Shown one piece after another: positions 1 to 6,182 of a DNA stretch of 15,635 nucleotides. Origin of the DNA: an uncultured Acidobacteriota bacterium (GTDB taxonomy: Bacteria > Acidobacteriota > Terriglobia > Terriglobales > Acidobacteriaceae). A program made the position numbers and the translations under genes. The DNA is taken from assembly GCA_903932385.1 (NCBI GenBank), contig CAIZGA010000274.1, positions 1 to 15,635 on the forward strand, given 5' to 3'. How positions within the stretch are numbered: the first letter of the stretch is position 1; every line of letters starts with the position of its first letter. Under the pieces are notes generated by a model. That model was given only the letters and a program-made list of their open reading frames with translations. It was not told the DNA's origin and made no database searches.

Positions 1-1
1 C

Positions 2-253
2 TACATCATGCCGACCTCTGCGGACATCCCGAATATCGAAGTTTATTTTGAGGAACTCGCTTGCGAGCACGGACCATATGGTGCGAAAGGGATTGGTGAG
101 TTGCCGCATGACGGTCCGGCGCCGGCGATTTTGAATGCGGTGCAGGATGCAACCGGTGTGAGCTTCTGCACGATACCGTTGTTGCCGGAAGATATTTTCT
201 TGCGATTGCAGGAGCCGACACGCGAATTGGAATTGATGGAGCCGGTGCGATGA
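2..253 (+). CDS. pucD: Xanthine dehydrogenase, molybdopterin-binding subunit (C-terminal end only)
   Basis: This is the last 83 codons of the large catalytic subunit of a molybdenum hydroxylase; the rest lies upstream of the window. It would oxidise hypoxanthine and xanthine to urate in the cytoplasm, passing electrons to the [2Fe-2S] and FAD subunits encoded next. The GAKGIGE motif (residues 24-30 of the visible part) contains the conserved active-site glutamate of the xanthine oxidase family, and the following APAILNAVQDATG stretch is the usual C-terminal helix of the family. The reading frame is open from the window edge, so this is truncation by the window, not a broken gene. Its TGA overlaps the next ATG (ATGA, 250-253). 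Xanthine rather than another aldehyde or purine substrate is inferred from the downstream urate genes. The symbol follows Bacillus usage; other names are in use. Confidence 0.93.
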   Translation, partial: YIMPTSADIPNIEVYFEELACEHGPYGAKGIGELPHDGPAPAILNAVQDATGVSFCTIPLLPEDIFLRLQEPTRELELMEPVR

Positions 254-732
254 AGATTGCGAAAATTTCATTCACGGTGAACGGCAAGCCGTACTCACTG
301 GAAGCGCCACCCATCAAGCGGCTGCTGGATGTGCTGCGAGAAGATCTGGCTCTGACCGGAACCAAAGAAGGCTGCGGCGAAGGGGAGTGCGGGTCGTGTT
401 CTGTGTTGATGAACGGTGTGCTGGTGAATAGTTGCCTGGTGCCGGTACTGCAGGCGCAGGGCGCGGAGTTGCTCACCGTAGAGGGCCTGGCCAACCATGG
501 CAAGTTGGCTGTTCTGCAGCAGAAATTTCTGGAGCATGGCGGCGCGCAGTGCGGCATCTGCACGCCGGGCATGATGATGGCCGCCGAAGCACTGTTGAGT
601 CGCAATGCGAATCCTAAGCTGGAAGAGATACGCGAAGGGTTGGCAGGAAATTTGTGTCGTTGCACTGGATATATGAAAATTTTTGAGTCGGTAAATCAGG
701 CGATTGACTCCGCAGAGAAGACGACGCGATGA
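250..732 (+). CDS. pucE: Xanthine dehydrogenase, [2Fe-2S] subunit
   Basis: A 160-residue iron-sulfur subunit of the three-protein xanthine dehydrogenase. It relays electrons from the molybdenum centre to FAD through two [2Fe-2S] clusters. All eight cluster cysteines are visible: a plant-ferredoxin-type N-terminal set (C42, C47, C50, C62, within GCGEGECGSC) and a C-terminal helical-domain set (C101, C104 in QCGICTPG; C136, C138 in NLCRCTGY). Length and motif order are those of the CoxS/XdhC small-subunit family. The start ATG at 250 overlaps the preceding stop by four bases, and GGAG at 238-241 lies eight bases upstream. It also overlaps the next gene by ATGA (729-732), so the three subunits are probably made at matched levels by translational coupling. 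Confidence 0.95.
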   Translation: MKIAKISFTVNGKPYSLEAPPIKRLLDVLREDLALTGTKEGCGEGECGSCSVLMNGVLVNSCLVPVLQAQGAELLTVEGLANHGKLAVLQQKFLEHGGAQCGICTPGMMMAAEALLSRNANPKLEEIREGLAGNLCRCTGYMKIFESVNQAIDSAEKTTR

Positions 733-1613
733 GATCGAATGCGAACGAGTATGCGATGGTGGCACCAGCTTCGTTGCGCGAGGCGCTGCAGTTGCTGGCG
801 CAGTCGCCGGACGAGTGGACGCCGATTGCCGGTGGTACGGAGTTGATGGTGGCACTAGGCGTGGGACGCTTGCAATCAAAAAAACTGGTGAGCCTATGGG
901 GCCTGAGCGAGCTTCGCTACACTGTAGCGAGCGCAAATGAAATCAGCATTGGTGCGGGCGCGACGTTTACAGATATTCGCAATGACAAAATCATTGCTCA
1001 GGAGTTTCCACTACTGGCGCTTGCGGCTAGTTGGACCGGCGCGATTGCCAATCAGAACCGCGGGACGCTTGGCGGCAATATTGTGAATGCATCTCCCGCG
1101 GCAGATTCACCACCAGCGTTGCTCGTGTACCAGGCGGAGATTGAACTTGTTTCTGCAGGTGGCACGCGACGTATTCCGTACAAAGATTTTCATCTTGGAT
1201 ACAAACGCACCGTGCTTGCGCCGGGGGAACTGGTGAAGGCGGTACACCTGCCGCGCGCAGAAAAGTTGCCGGTGCAATACATCCGCAAAGTGGGGACGCG
1301 CAATGCGATGGCGATTTCCAAAGTGGAATTGGCTGCAGTGGGCGCCATGCGTTCGGGAAAGGTTGCGGAGGTGCGAATCGCTGCTGCCAGTTTGCAGGAG
1401 ATTCCGGCGCGCCTGTTGGGGACAGAAGCGGTATTGCTAGGCCAGCCGCTCAGTGCATCGGTGGTAGATGCGGCGCGTAAGGCGTTGCTCAGCGAAACGA
1501 AGCCGATTGATGACATCCGCTCAACTGCAAATTATCGCGCACAGGTTGCAGCGAATCTGTTGGAAGAATTTCTTCTGCAACTAGCTGCGTCATCCGATGA
1601 GGCGCGGGTATGA
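729..1613 (+). CDS. pucC: Xanthine dehydrogenase, FAD-binding subunit
   Basis: A 294-residue CoxM-type flavoprotein subunit that accepts electrons from the [2Fe-2S] subunit and passes them to NAD+ or another acceptor. Visible family signatures are PIAGGTELM (residues 32-40), the FAD pyrophosphate-binding segment IANQNRGTLGGN (107-118) followed by NASPAADSPPALL, and RKVGTRNAMAISKV (186-199). The C-terminal part (about 185-290) corresponds to the CO dehydrogenase flavoprotein C-terminal domain. The length is normal for the family. The ATG at 729 overlaps the previous stop as ATGA, and its own TGA overlaps the start of the decarboxylase gene as ATGA (1610-1613), tying urate formation to urate breakdown in one message. 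Confidence 0.95.
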   Translation: MRSNANEYAMVAPASLREALQLLAQSPDEWTPIAGGTELMVALGVGRLQSKKLVSLWGLSELRYTVASANEISIGAGATFTDIRNDKIIAQEFPLLALAASWTGAIANQNRGTLGGNIVNASPAADSPPALLVYQAEIELVSAGGTRRIPYKDFHLGYKRTVLAPGELVKAVHLPRAEKLPVQYIRKVGTRNAMAISKVELAAVGAMRSGKVAEVRIAAASLQEIPARLLGTEAVLLGQPLSASVVDAARKALLSETKPIDDIRSTANYRAQVAANLLEEFLLQLAASSDEARV

Positions 1614-2122
1614 GCGATGTGCTTTCGCGCTGGAATGCGATGTGCGAAGAAGAGGCCGCGGCCGAGATGCTTTCTATCTGCGGAGCCAAGCGCTGGGCCA
1701 TACGGATGGCGCAGGCGCGGCCGATGGTTGCAGCGGCGGAAATTTTTTCTGCGGCAGATACAACCTGGACGGCGATGGGAGAGTCTGATTGGCTTGAGGC
1801 GATTGCCTGCCATCCGCGCATTGGCGACCGGAAGCCGGCACATGCAACAGCGCAATCGCAACAGTGGTCGCGGCAGGAACAGAACAGCGCGCAGCAGGCC
1901 GATGAGGCTGTGTTGAATGCATTGGCAAATGGTAACCGCGCATATGAAGAAAAATTCGGCATTACCTATATTGTTTGCGCGACGGGAAAGTCGGCGCAGG
2001 AGATGCTCGCGATTCTGGATCGGCGACTAGATAGCACGCGCGAAGCAGAGTTGAAAGAAGCAGCAGAGCAGCAACGGCAGATTACGAAGATACGTCTGCA
2101 GAAATGGTTGCAGTCGGATTGA
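1610..2122 (+). CDS. uraD: OHCU decarboxylase (2-oxo-4-hydroxy-4-carboxy-5-ureidoimidazoline decarboxylase)
   Basis: A 170-residue protein of the OHCU decarboxylase family, which converts OHCU to S-allantoin as the last of the three steps from urate. The segment CHPRIGDRK (67-75) holds the conserved catalytic-region histidine (H68), followed by a Gln/Glu-rich helix with EQ at 90-91 and by YEEKFGITYIVCATGKSAQE (112-131), the family's most recognisable stretch. The length fits a stand-alone bacterial enzyme, not a fusion to 5-hydroxyisourate hydrolase or uricase. The start at 1610 overlaps the FAD-subunit stop as ATGA, with GAGG at 1599-1602 as ribosome binding site. The next pathway gene starts 114 bases later, after a regulatory-looking gap, so this may be the last gene of the tightly coupled xdh block. 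Confidence 0.93.
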   Translation: MSDVLSRWNAMCEEEAAAEMLSICGAKRWAIRMAQARPMVAAAEIFSAADTTWTAMGESDWLEAIACHPRIGDRKPAHATAQSQQWSRQEQNSAQQADEAVLNALANGNRAYEEKFGITYIVCATGKSAQEMLAILDRRLDSTREAELKEAAEQQRQITKIRLQKWLQSD

Positions 2123-2144
2123 AGGATGCACACGAGTGATAGGC

Positions 2145-2160
2145 TGTGATGTAAATCACC
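2145..2160. promoter_or_regulatory. CRP/FNR-family-like operator upstream of uraH
   Basis: TGTGATGTAAATCACC matches the classical CRP pattern TGTGA-N6-TCACA at nine of ten positions; the exact palindrome is GTGAT-N4-ATCAC. It sits in the only sizeable gap of the purine gene row. A TATTTT hexamer at 2182-2187 would give a start near 2194 and place the palindrome centre (2152.5) at about -41.5, the class II activator position. The match and spacing are seen; binding by a CRP/FNR-type protein and a promoter here are inferred. Confidence 0.4.
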
Positions 2161-2193
2161 AGCATATTCATCCATACTTGTTATTTTGAAAAA

Positions 2194-2220
2194 CTCCATC
2201 GCGAATACGATGTGATGGAG
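2194..2220 (+). promoter_or_regulatory. Hairpin directly upstream of the uraH ribosome binding site
   Basis: CTCCATC (2194-2200) and GATGGAG (2214-2220) form a perfect 7-base inverted repeat that extends inward by G-U, C-G and G-U pairs, leaving a loop of about seven bases. It ends six bases before the AAGGAA ribosome binding site (2226-2231) of uraH. No U-run follows, so it is not a standard intrinsic terminator. A 5'-leader structure stabilising or gating the uraH-uricase message, or an mRNA processing site, is possible. Confidence 0.4.
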
Positions 2221-2236
2221 AGAAGAAGGAAATCGT

Positions 2237-2572
2237 ATGAGTGGAATATCTACACACATATTGGATACTGAGTTGGGCAAGCCAGCGAGTGGCGTGAATG
2301 TATCGCTCTATCGGCGCGTGGGCGAGCGGCTGCAGATGTTTGCCAGTGCGGTGACTGACAGCGATGGACGCTGCCGCAGCCTGCTTGCTTCCGATGCTGT
2401 GGTGCCGGGCGAATACCAGTTGCGGTTTGCAACGGCAGAATATTTTGCGCAGAGCAATCGGCAATCGCTGTATGACGACGTGTATATCTGCTTCATGATT
2501 CGGGAAGCGGGCGATTATCACCTGCCTCTGCTGCTGAGTTCCAACGGATACACAACCTATCGGGGAAGTTGA
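2237..2572 (+). CDS. uraH: 5-hydroxyisourate hydrolase (transthyretin-like)
   Basis: A 111-residue transthyretin-related enzyme that hydrolyses 5-hydroxyisourate, the unstable uricase product, to OHCU, the substrate of the decarboxylase encoded upstream. Visible signatures are the N-terminal ISTHILDTELGKPA (4-17, catalytic-type H7), the DGRC segment with R45, the YHLPLLLS strand (H95), and the C-terminal YRGS tetrapeptide (108-111) that separates HIU hydrolases from true transthyretins. There is no signal peptide, so it is cytoplasmic. The ATG at 2237 is preceded by AAGGAA at 2226-2231. The length is typical. It is followed after 39 bases by uricase, and the two probably share a message that can be transcribed apart from the xdh block. 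Confidence 0.95.
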   Translation: MSGISTHILDTELGKPASGVNVSLYRRVGERLQMFASAVTDSDGRCRSLLASDAVVPGEYQLRFATAEYFAQSNRQSLYDDVYICFMIREAGDYHLPLLLSSNGYTTYRGS

Positions 2573-2611
2573 AAGCTGCAGTAAAAAATCAAATTAGGGG
2601 ACGTGGAAGTT

Positions 2612-3454
2612 ATGGCACATCTGGCAGAGAACCGTTATGGCAAGGCGCGCGTACGCGTGATGAAAGTGGTGCGGCATGCAACCCATCACGAAATGAAAGA
2701 GTGGAATGTCCGCGTGCTGCTGCAGGGCGATTTCGAGACCAGTTTTAGCAAGGCGGACAACAGCAAGGTGTTGCCCACCGACACGATGAAGAACACGGTG
2801 TACTACATCGCGCGCGAATCGCAGGCCACTACGCCAGAGGGCTATGCGATGGACCTGGTGCAGTATCTGCTGGACAACAACGCCCAAGTTTCTTCCGTGA
2901 GCGTTGAGGTGGAGGAGAAAAGCTGGGGCCGCGTTTCTGTGGCTGGCAAGTTACACCCGACTACGTATTCATTGAATGGACCTGAAGTGCAGACAGCCTG
3001 TGTGACGAAACAGCGCGGCAGTGAGTTCGAAATTATTTCCGGTGTGGATGGCATGGTCATTTTGAAGACGACCGATTCGGAATTTACTGGATACATTGTG
3101 GACAAGCTGACGACGCTGAAAGAATCCACTGACAGAATATTTGGAACACGAGCAACGATCACCTGGGGCTATGGCAAACCGCCGGCGGATTTTGCTGCAG
3201 TACGTATAGCCGTAATTGATAGTGTGTTGGCCACATTTGCCGCGCACCACAGCCTGAGCGTGCAACACACCATCTACGATATCGGCGAAGCGGTTTTGAA
3301 GGCAGTGCCATCGGTGGAGTGGATCAAGCAGACGATGCCGAACCTGCATTGCCTGCTCGTGAATCTGGAGCCCTTTGGACAAGACAATCCCAATATGATT
3401 TTTGTTCCGACCGATGAACCGCATGGATATATTGAGGCGACGGTGCGGCGATAA
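2612..3454 (+). CDS. uox: Urate oxidase (cofactor-free uricase)
   Basis: A 280-residue uricase of the tunnelling-fold family, which oxidises urate with O2 to 5-hydroxyisourate and H2O2 without a metal or flavin. Numbered from the ATG, YGKARVRVMKV carries the catalytic-type K11, VLPTDTMKNTVY gives T56-D57, DRIFGTRATITWGYG holds the substrate-binding-type R180, SVQHTIYD gives Q218, and MPNLHCLLVNL gives N244 and H246; FVPTDEPHGYIEATV (264-278) is the usual C-terminal signature. A GTG at 2603 is in frame, but AGGGGA (2596-2601) is only one base from it and ten bases from the ATG at 2612, so I chose the ATG. The protein ends ATVRR rather than in a peroxisomal SKL, as expected in bacteria. Its TAA lies three bases from the stop of the convergent mocA-like gene. 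Confidence 0.96.
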   Translation: MAHLAENRYGKARVRVMKVVRHATHHEMKEWNVRVLLQGDFETSFSKADNSKVLPTDTMKNTVYYIARESQATTPEGYAMDLVQYLLDNNAQVSSVSVEVEEKSWGRVSVAGKLHPTTYSLNGPEVQTACVTKQRGSEFEIISGVDGMVILKTTDSEFTGYIVDKLTTLKESTDRIFGTRATITWGYGKPPADFAAVRIAVIDSVLATFAAHHSLSVQHTIYDIGEAVLKAVPSVEWIKQTMPNLHCLLVNLEPFGQDNPNMIFVPTDEPHGYIEATVRR

Positions 3455-3457
3455 AAA

Positions 3458-4027
3458 TTACAGCCGCAGCAGGTCGTCGGGTGTGTCTACATCGAAGGCA
3501 GCGTTGCTGCAGGGGATGGCGATAACTTGTTCTGCGTGCTGCAGTAGAAGAACGCGGGCGCCGCGATCCCCGGTGAGCGTACGCAACTCGTCAAAATATC
3601 TGTGCGGCAAAACTGCGGGAATGCCGATGCCACCAGCGTATGCGGACGCCGCAACATTCCCGGATGCGCTAGCGGCGATTAGACGATTCAAGTCATCGAC
3701 GGTGATGGCATATTGGTCGCACGTCATCAGCAACAGGGTATCGGCAGTCGGCGAAATCTCTTCCAGAGCATGAACGCCGGCACGGATGGAACTCGCCATG
3801 CCTTCCTGCCACAAATTATTTTCGGCAATCTGCGCATCCAATTTTGCTTCTCTACGAATTAGTTCTGCGAAGGCGCCCAGAACAACAATCACTGGCGCAC
3901 AGCCAGCTTCCGTTGCAAGACGCACCGCGCGGTCGACGAGAAATTCATTCTTGACTTGAATCAGCTGCTTGGGTTGGCCGAGTCGCGTGGATGCTCCGGC
4001 AGCCAAAACGATAGCGGCAGTATGCAT
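3458..4027 (-). CDS. mocA: Molybdenum cofactor cytidylyltransferase (MocA/MobA-like NTP transferase)
   Basis: A 189-residue nucleotidyltransferase of the MobA/MocA group. Visible motifs: the nucleotide-binding loop LAAGASTRLGQPKQL (8-22), the NNLWQEGMASSIRAGV segment (70-85) characteristic of MocA-type proteins, the metal-binding-type CDQY (103-106, usually CDQP), GIPAVLP (135-141), LTGDRGAR (151-158) and the C-terminal DVDTPDDL (179-186). In the family this couples CTP to molybdopterin to give the MCD form used by xanthine dehydrogenase-type enzymes, which fits the neighbouring genes; GTP use cannot be excluded from sequence. A GTG at 4030 is in frame, but GAGGAA (complement of 4033-4038) is only two bases from it and five from the ATG at 4027. 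That ATG overlaps the upstream gene's stop by one base (TGATG), so the two are translationally coupled. Confidence 0.9.
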   Translation of the reverse strand: MHTAAIVLAAGASTRLGQPKQLIQVKNEFLVDRAVRLATEAGCAPVIVVLGAFAELIRREAKLDAQIAENNLWQEGMASSIRAGVHALEEISPTADTLLLMTCDQYAITVDDLNRLIAASASGNVAASAYAGGIGIPAVLPHRYFDELRTLTGDRGARVLLLQHAEQVIAIPCSNAAFDVDTPDDLLRL

Positions 4028-5208
4028 CACGGTTCCTCAAAATGCGGGCGGCACAAAATGGGCTGGGCAGGCCCAGGCGTGCCAAGCTCGTTGATCAAGG
4101 CGGCGGTACGCATGCCGGCAGCGCGGCCATGCAGGTGCGCCTGAATTTCCGCGACAATAGAGAGCGCGATGGACTCCGGCGCGTCACTGCCTAAATCGGG
4201 GCCGACGGGTGCATGCACCTGCGCAAGACAATCATCGACGGTACGGCCAAGAGCGGCAGCAGATTCGCGAATCAGAAATGCACTACGCTGTCGCGCACCA
4301 AGTAGACCGATATACCGCGGTGATTTGAGAAGCAGTGCCTGCAGAATTCTGCGGTCCTGTTCATAGCTGTGGGTCATGATGACGGCGGCATCCTGCTGCA
4401 TGATGTTAAGTGTTGCGATGGGATCGCCAGTGGGTGGCAACAGTTCAACGCATTCGGCAAGCGGAAATAATTCCGGACGCAGGAACTGAATGCGACCATC
4501 GGCGACAGTAATTTGCCAACCGAGTTGTGCCGCGTAGTTCACCAGCGGCTGCGCATCTTTACCGGCACCGAAGACAAACAAGCGTTGTGGTGGATGAAGC
4601 CACTCGGCAAAAACACTGCGAGGTGTTTCTGCAGGACCCAAGACAACATCCATACAGCCAGTATTCGTCGTTGCCAGAGCTGTAGAGAAATTCGCTTTCA
4701 ACGCCGCAAGGTTGGATTCAGTAATGCCATGGCTCTTGTAGATGCATCGGCTTGATAAATCGAAAACGATACGCTGCAATGGCCGCGATGCATCCGGCAA
4801 CAGAGTGACGCATAACCGTGAGTGGCCCTGCAGCGAAACTTCTGCGGCCTGTAGCCATGCGGAAAATTCCGGCGTAGATGCCGGCTCGAGCAGAAGATCC
4901 ACTTCGCCGCCGCAACCGAGCCCGAAGGGCATCTCTGAGGTTTCATCAAACAATGTGGAGTAACGCGTGACGATAGCGCCATCACGAACCATCCACTCGG
5001 CCTTGCGCAGAACTTCGGCCTCCAGGCAGCCGCCGCTGACCAGCCCCGCATAAGCACCGGCATGCGTGGTGAGCAGATGTGCCCCCGGCCTGCGGTACGA
5101 CGAGCCAATAACGCGGACCAGCGTGAGTAGAACGGAGCTTGCCGGCATATAGTTTCCGGTTGCGGAACTCTGCTGGTGCAAAGCGACAATGTCGTGAATC
5201 TCTGGCAT
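4027..5208 (-). CDS. xdhC: XdhC/CoxI-family molybdenum cofactor chaperone
   Basis: A 393-residue two-domain XdhC/CoxI protein. Members of this family bind molybdenum cofactor, promote its sulfuration and hand it to xanthine dehydrogenase, without being part of the final enzyme. N-terminal domain: GSSYRRPGA (35-43), GLVSGGCLEAEV (55-66, conserved C61) and GLGCGGEVDL (97-106). C-terminal Rossmann domain: LFVFGAGKDAQPLV (210-223), MTHSYEQD (278-285), PRYIGLLGARQR (297-308) and HAPVGPDLGSDAPESIALSI (332-351). It heads a two-gene minus-strand operon with the mocA-like gene, opposite to and convergent with the xdh genes it serves. No Shine-Dalgarno sequence is seen before the ATG at 5208; a TACACT hexamer (complement of 5221-5226) lies 12 bases upstream, so a leaderless or very short-leader message is possible. 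Confidence 0.93.
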   Translation of the reverse strand: MPEIHDIVALHQQSSATGNYMPASSVLLTLVRVIGSSYRRPGAHLLTTHAGAYAGLVSGGCLEAEVLRKAEWMVRDGAIVTRYSTLFDETSEMPFGLGCGGEVDLLLEPASTPEFSAWLQAAEVSLQGHSRLCVTLLPDASRPLQRIVFDLSSRCIYKSHGITESNLAALKANFSTALATTNTGCMDVVLGPAETPRSVFAEWLHPPQRLFVFGAGKDAQPLVNYAAQLGWQITVADGRIQFLRPELFPLAECVELLPPTGDPIATLNIMQQDAAVIMTHSYEQDRRILQALLLKSPRYIGLLGARQRSAFLIRESAAALGRTVDDCLAQVHAPVGPDLGSDAPESIALSIVAEIQAHLHGRAAGMRTAALINELGTPGPAQPILCRPHFEEP

Positions 5209-5267
5209 GAAAGTGAAATTAGTGTATCGCTAATGTCTATGCAGGCGATGGATATAGACTCATACGC
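5209..5267. promoter_or_regulatory. Divergent promoter region between xdhC and the transpeptidase gene
   Basis: These 59 bases must hold both divergent promoters. For the plus strand, TATAGA at 5253-5258 lies nine bases before the ATG; for the minus strand, TACACT (complement of 5221-5226) lies 12 bases before the xdhC ATG. Neither has a convincing -35 box or Shine-Dalgarno sequence. A 6-base inverted repeat, GTCTAT (5235-5240) and ATAGAC (5254-5259), sits in the middle and overlaps the plus-strand -10-like box, so it could be an operator. The elements are visible, but their use as promoters is inferred. Confidence 0.35.
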
Positions 5268-6182
5268 ATGAAGATGCGGCACATTATGGCGGCGGTACTG
5301 GCTTGGGTTGCGCTGCCGTTGGCAGTGGCGGACTCGCCGACAGCAATGTATTCCAACGCGCTGCAGCATGCGTTGCAACGACGTGATGCAGTAGCTCTGG
5401 TCGTTGATGTGCGCACGGGTCGCGTGCTGGCCGCGAAGAATCCGGATCGTGCTGCAAGATTATTAGCGTCGCCGGGCTCGGTGCTGAAGCCGTTTTATTT
5501 GCAGGCCGCGCTGGACGCGGGAATTGTGCAGCCGATGGCGACGGTGCACTGCAGCCGTTTGCTGCATATTGCAGGTCACACGCTAAATTGCGGGCATCCC
5601 CTGGAGCCTGACCAACTAAACGCCAGTGAGGCGCTTGCGTATTCGTGCAATACCTATTTCGCGACACTGGCCCTGCATCTGGATGCGCAACAGCTTGGCG
5701 CCACACTGCATCGCTATGGCATTGGCGAGGCATCGCACTTGTTGCCGGATGAGGTTGTTGATCCGATTGTGTTGCCACGCACCACCGAGCGGCGGCAATT
5801 GTTTGTGTTGGGTGTCAGCGGTTTGCGAGTTTCTGTGGCACAAGTTGCCACAGCGTATCAACGGTTGGCACTGGCGCATCGTCGTCATGAAGAGAGTGCG
5901 GCGACGGCAGCAGTGTGGCAGGGGCTGGAAGATTCAGTCAGCTACGGAACGTCGAACGTCACGGCGATTTCCGGCTTTGCATCGGCGGGAAAAACAGGCA
6001 CGGCTGCTGATCCAGATTATGCGCGAACGCATGGCTGGTTTGTGGGCATAGCGCCGGCCGATGTGCCACGGGTAATAGTGGTGATTTATTTACCCAATGG
6101 AAATGGCGGCGATGCAGCGCAAATGGCGCGACGGTTTTATCTGGATGCAATGCCGATGCTGCGCGGGGCGGAGTCACGGTGA
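5268..6182 (+). CDS. Small secreted penicillin-binding-type transpeptidase
   Basis: A 304-residue serine acyltransferase of the penicillin-binding/class D beta-lactamase fold. All three active-site motifs are present: SVLK (S71-K74, in SPGSVLKPF), SCN (126-128) and KTG (242-244, in AGKTGTA), followed by the typical HGWFVGIAP strand (255-263). Residues 1-21 form a Sec signal peptide likely cut after AVA, so it acts in the periplasm. There is no N-terminal dimerisation or glycosyltransferase domain, and it is only about half the usual length of a class B PBP. SPGSVLKP resembles PBP2/FtsI transpeptidases more than classical beta-lactamases, but D,D-peptidase, sensor or beta-lactamase roles are not excluded. 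It overlaps the SpoIID gene as GTGA (6179-6182), suggesting joint work on peptidoglycan. The ATG at 5268 has no clear ribosome binding site; ATGs at 5274 and 5286 are alternatives. Confidence 0.85.
   Translation: MKMRHIMAAVLAWVALPLAVADSPTAMYSNALQHALQRRDAVALVVDVRTGRVLAAKNPDRAARLLASPGSVLKPFYLQAALDAGIVQPMATVHCSRLLHIAGHTLNCGHPLEPDQLNASEALAYSCNTYFATLALHLDAQQLGATLHRYGIGEASHLLPDEVVDPIVLPRTTERRQLFVLGVSGLRVSVAQVATAYQRLALAHRRHEESAATAAVWQGLEDSVSYGTSNVTAISGFASAGKTGTAADPDYARTHGWFVGIAPADVPRVIVVIYLPNGNGGDAAQMARRFYLDAMPMLRGAESR

Noticed and set aside
1..253. Broken xanthine dehydrogenase gene
   Set aside because: The frame is open to the first bases of the window and all visible motifs are intact, so it is cut only by the window edge.
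295..936. 213-codon minus-strand open frame opposite the xdh subunit genes
   Set aside because: It crosses the boundary of two certain genes with eight cluster cysteines and FAD motifs; the translation shows no domain and no ribosome binding site.
2194..2220. Intrinsic terminator after the OHCU decarboxylase gene
   Set aside because: The stem is modest and AT-containing, the loop is long, and no T-run follows; purine-rich ribosome-binding sequence follows instead.
2603..2611. GTG start for uricase at 2603
   Set aside because: The AGGGGA ribosome binding site ends only one base before it, too close to serve; the ATG at 2612 is correctly spaced and gives the normal family N-terminus.
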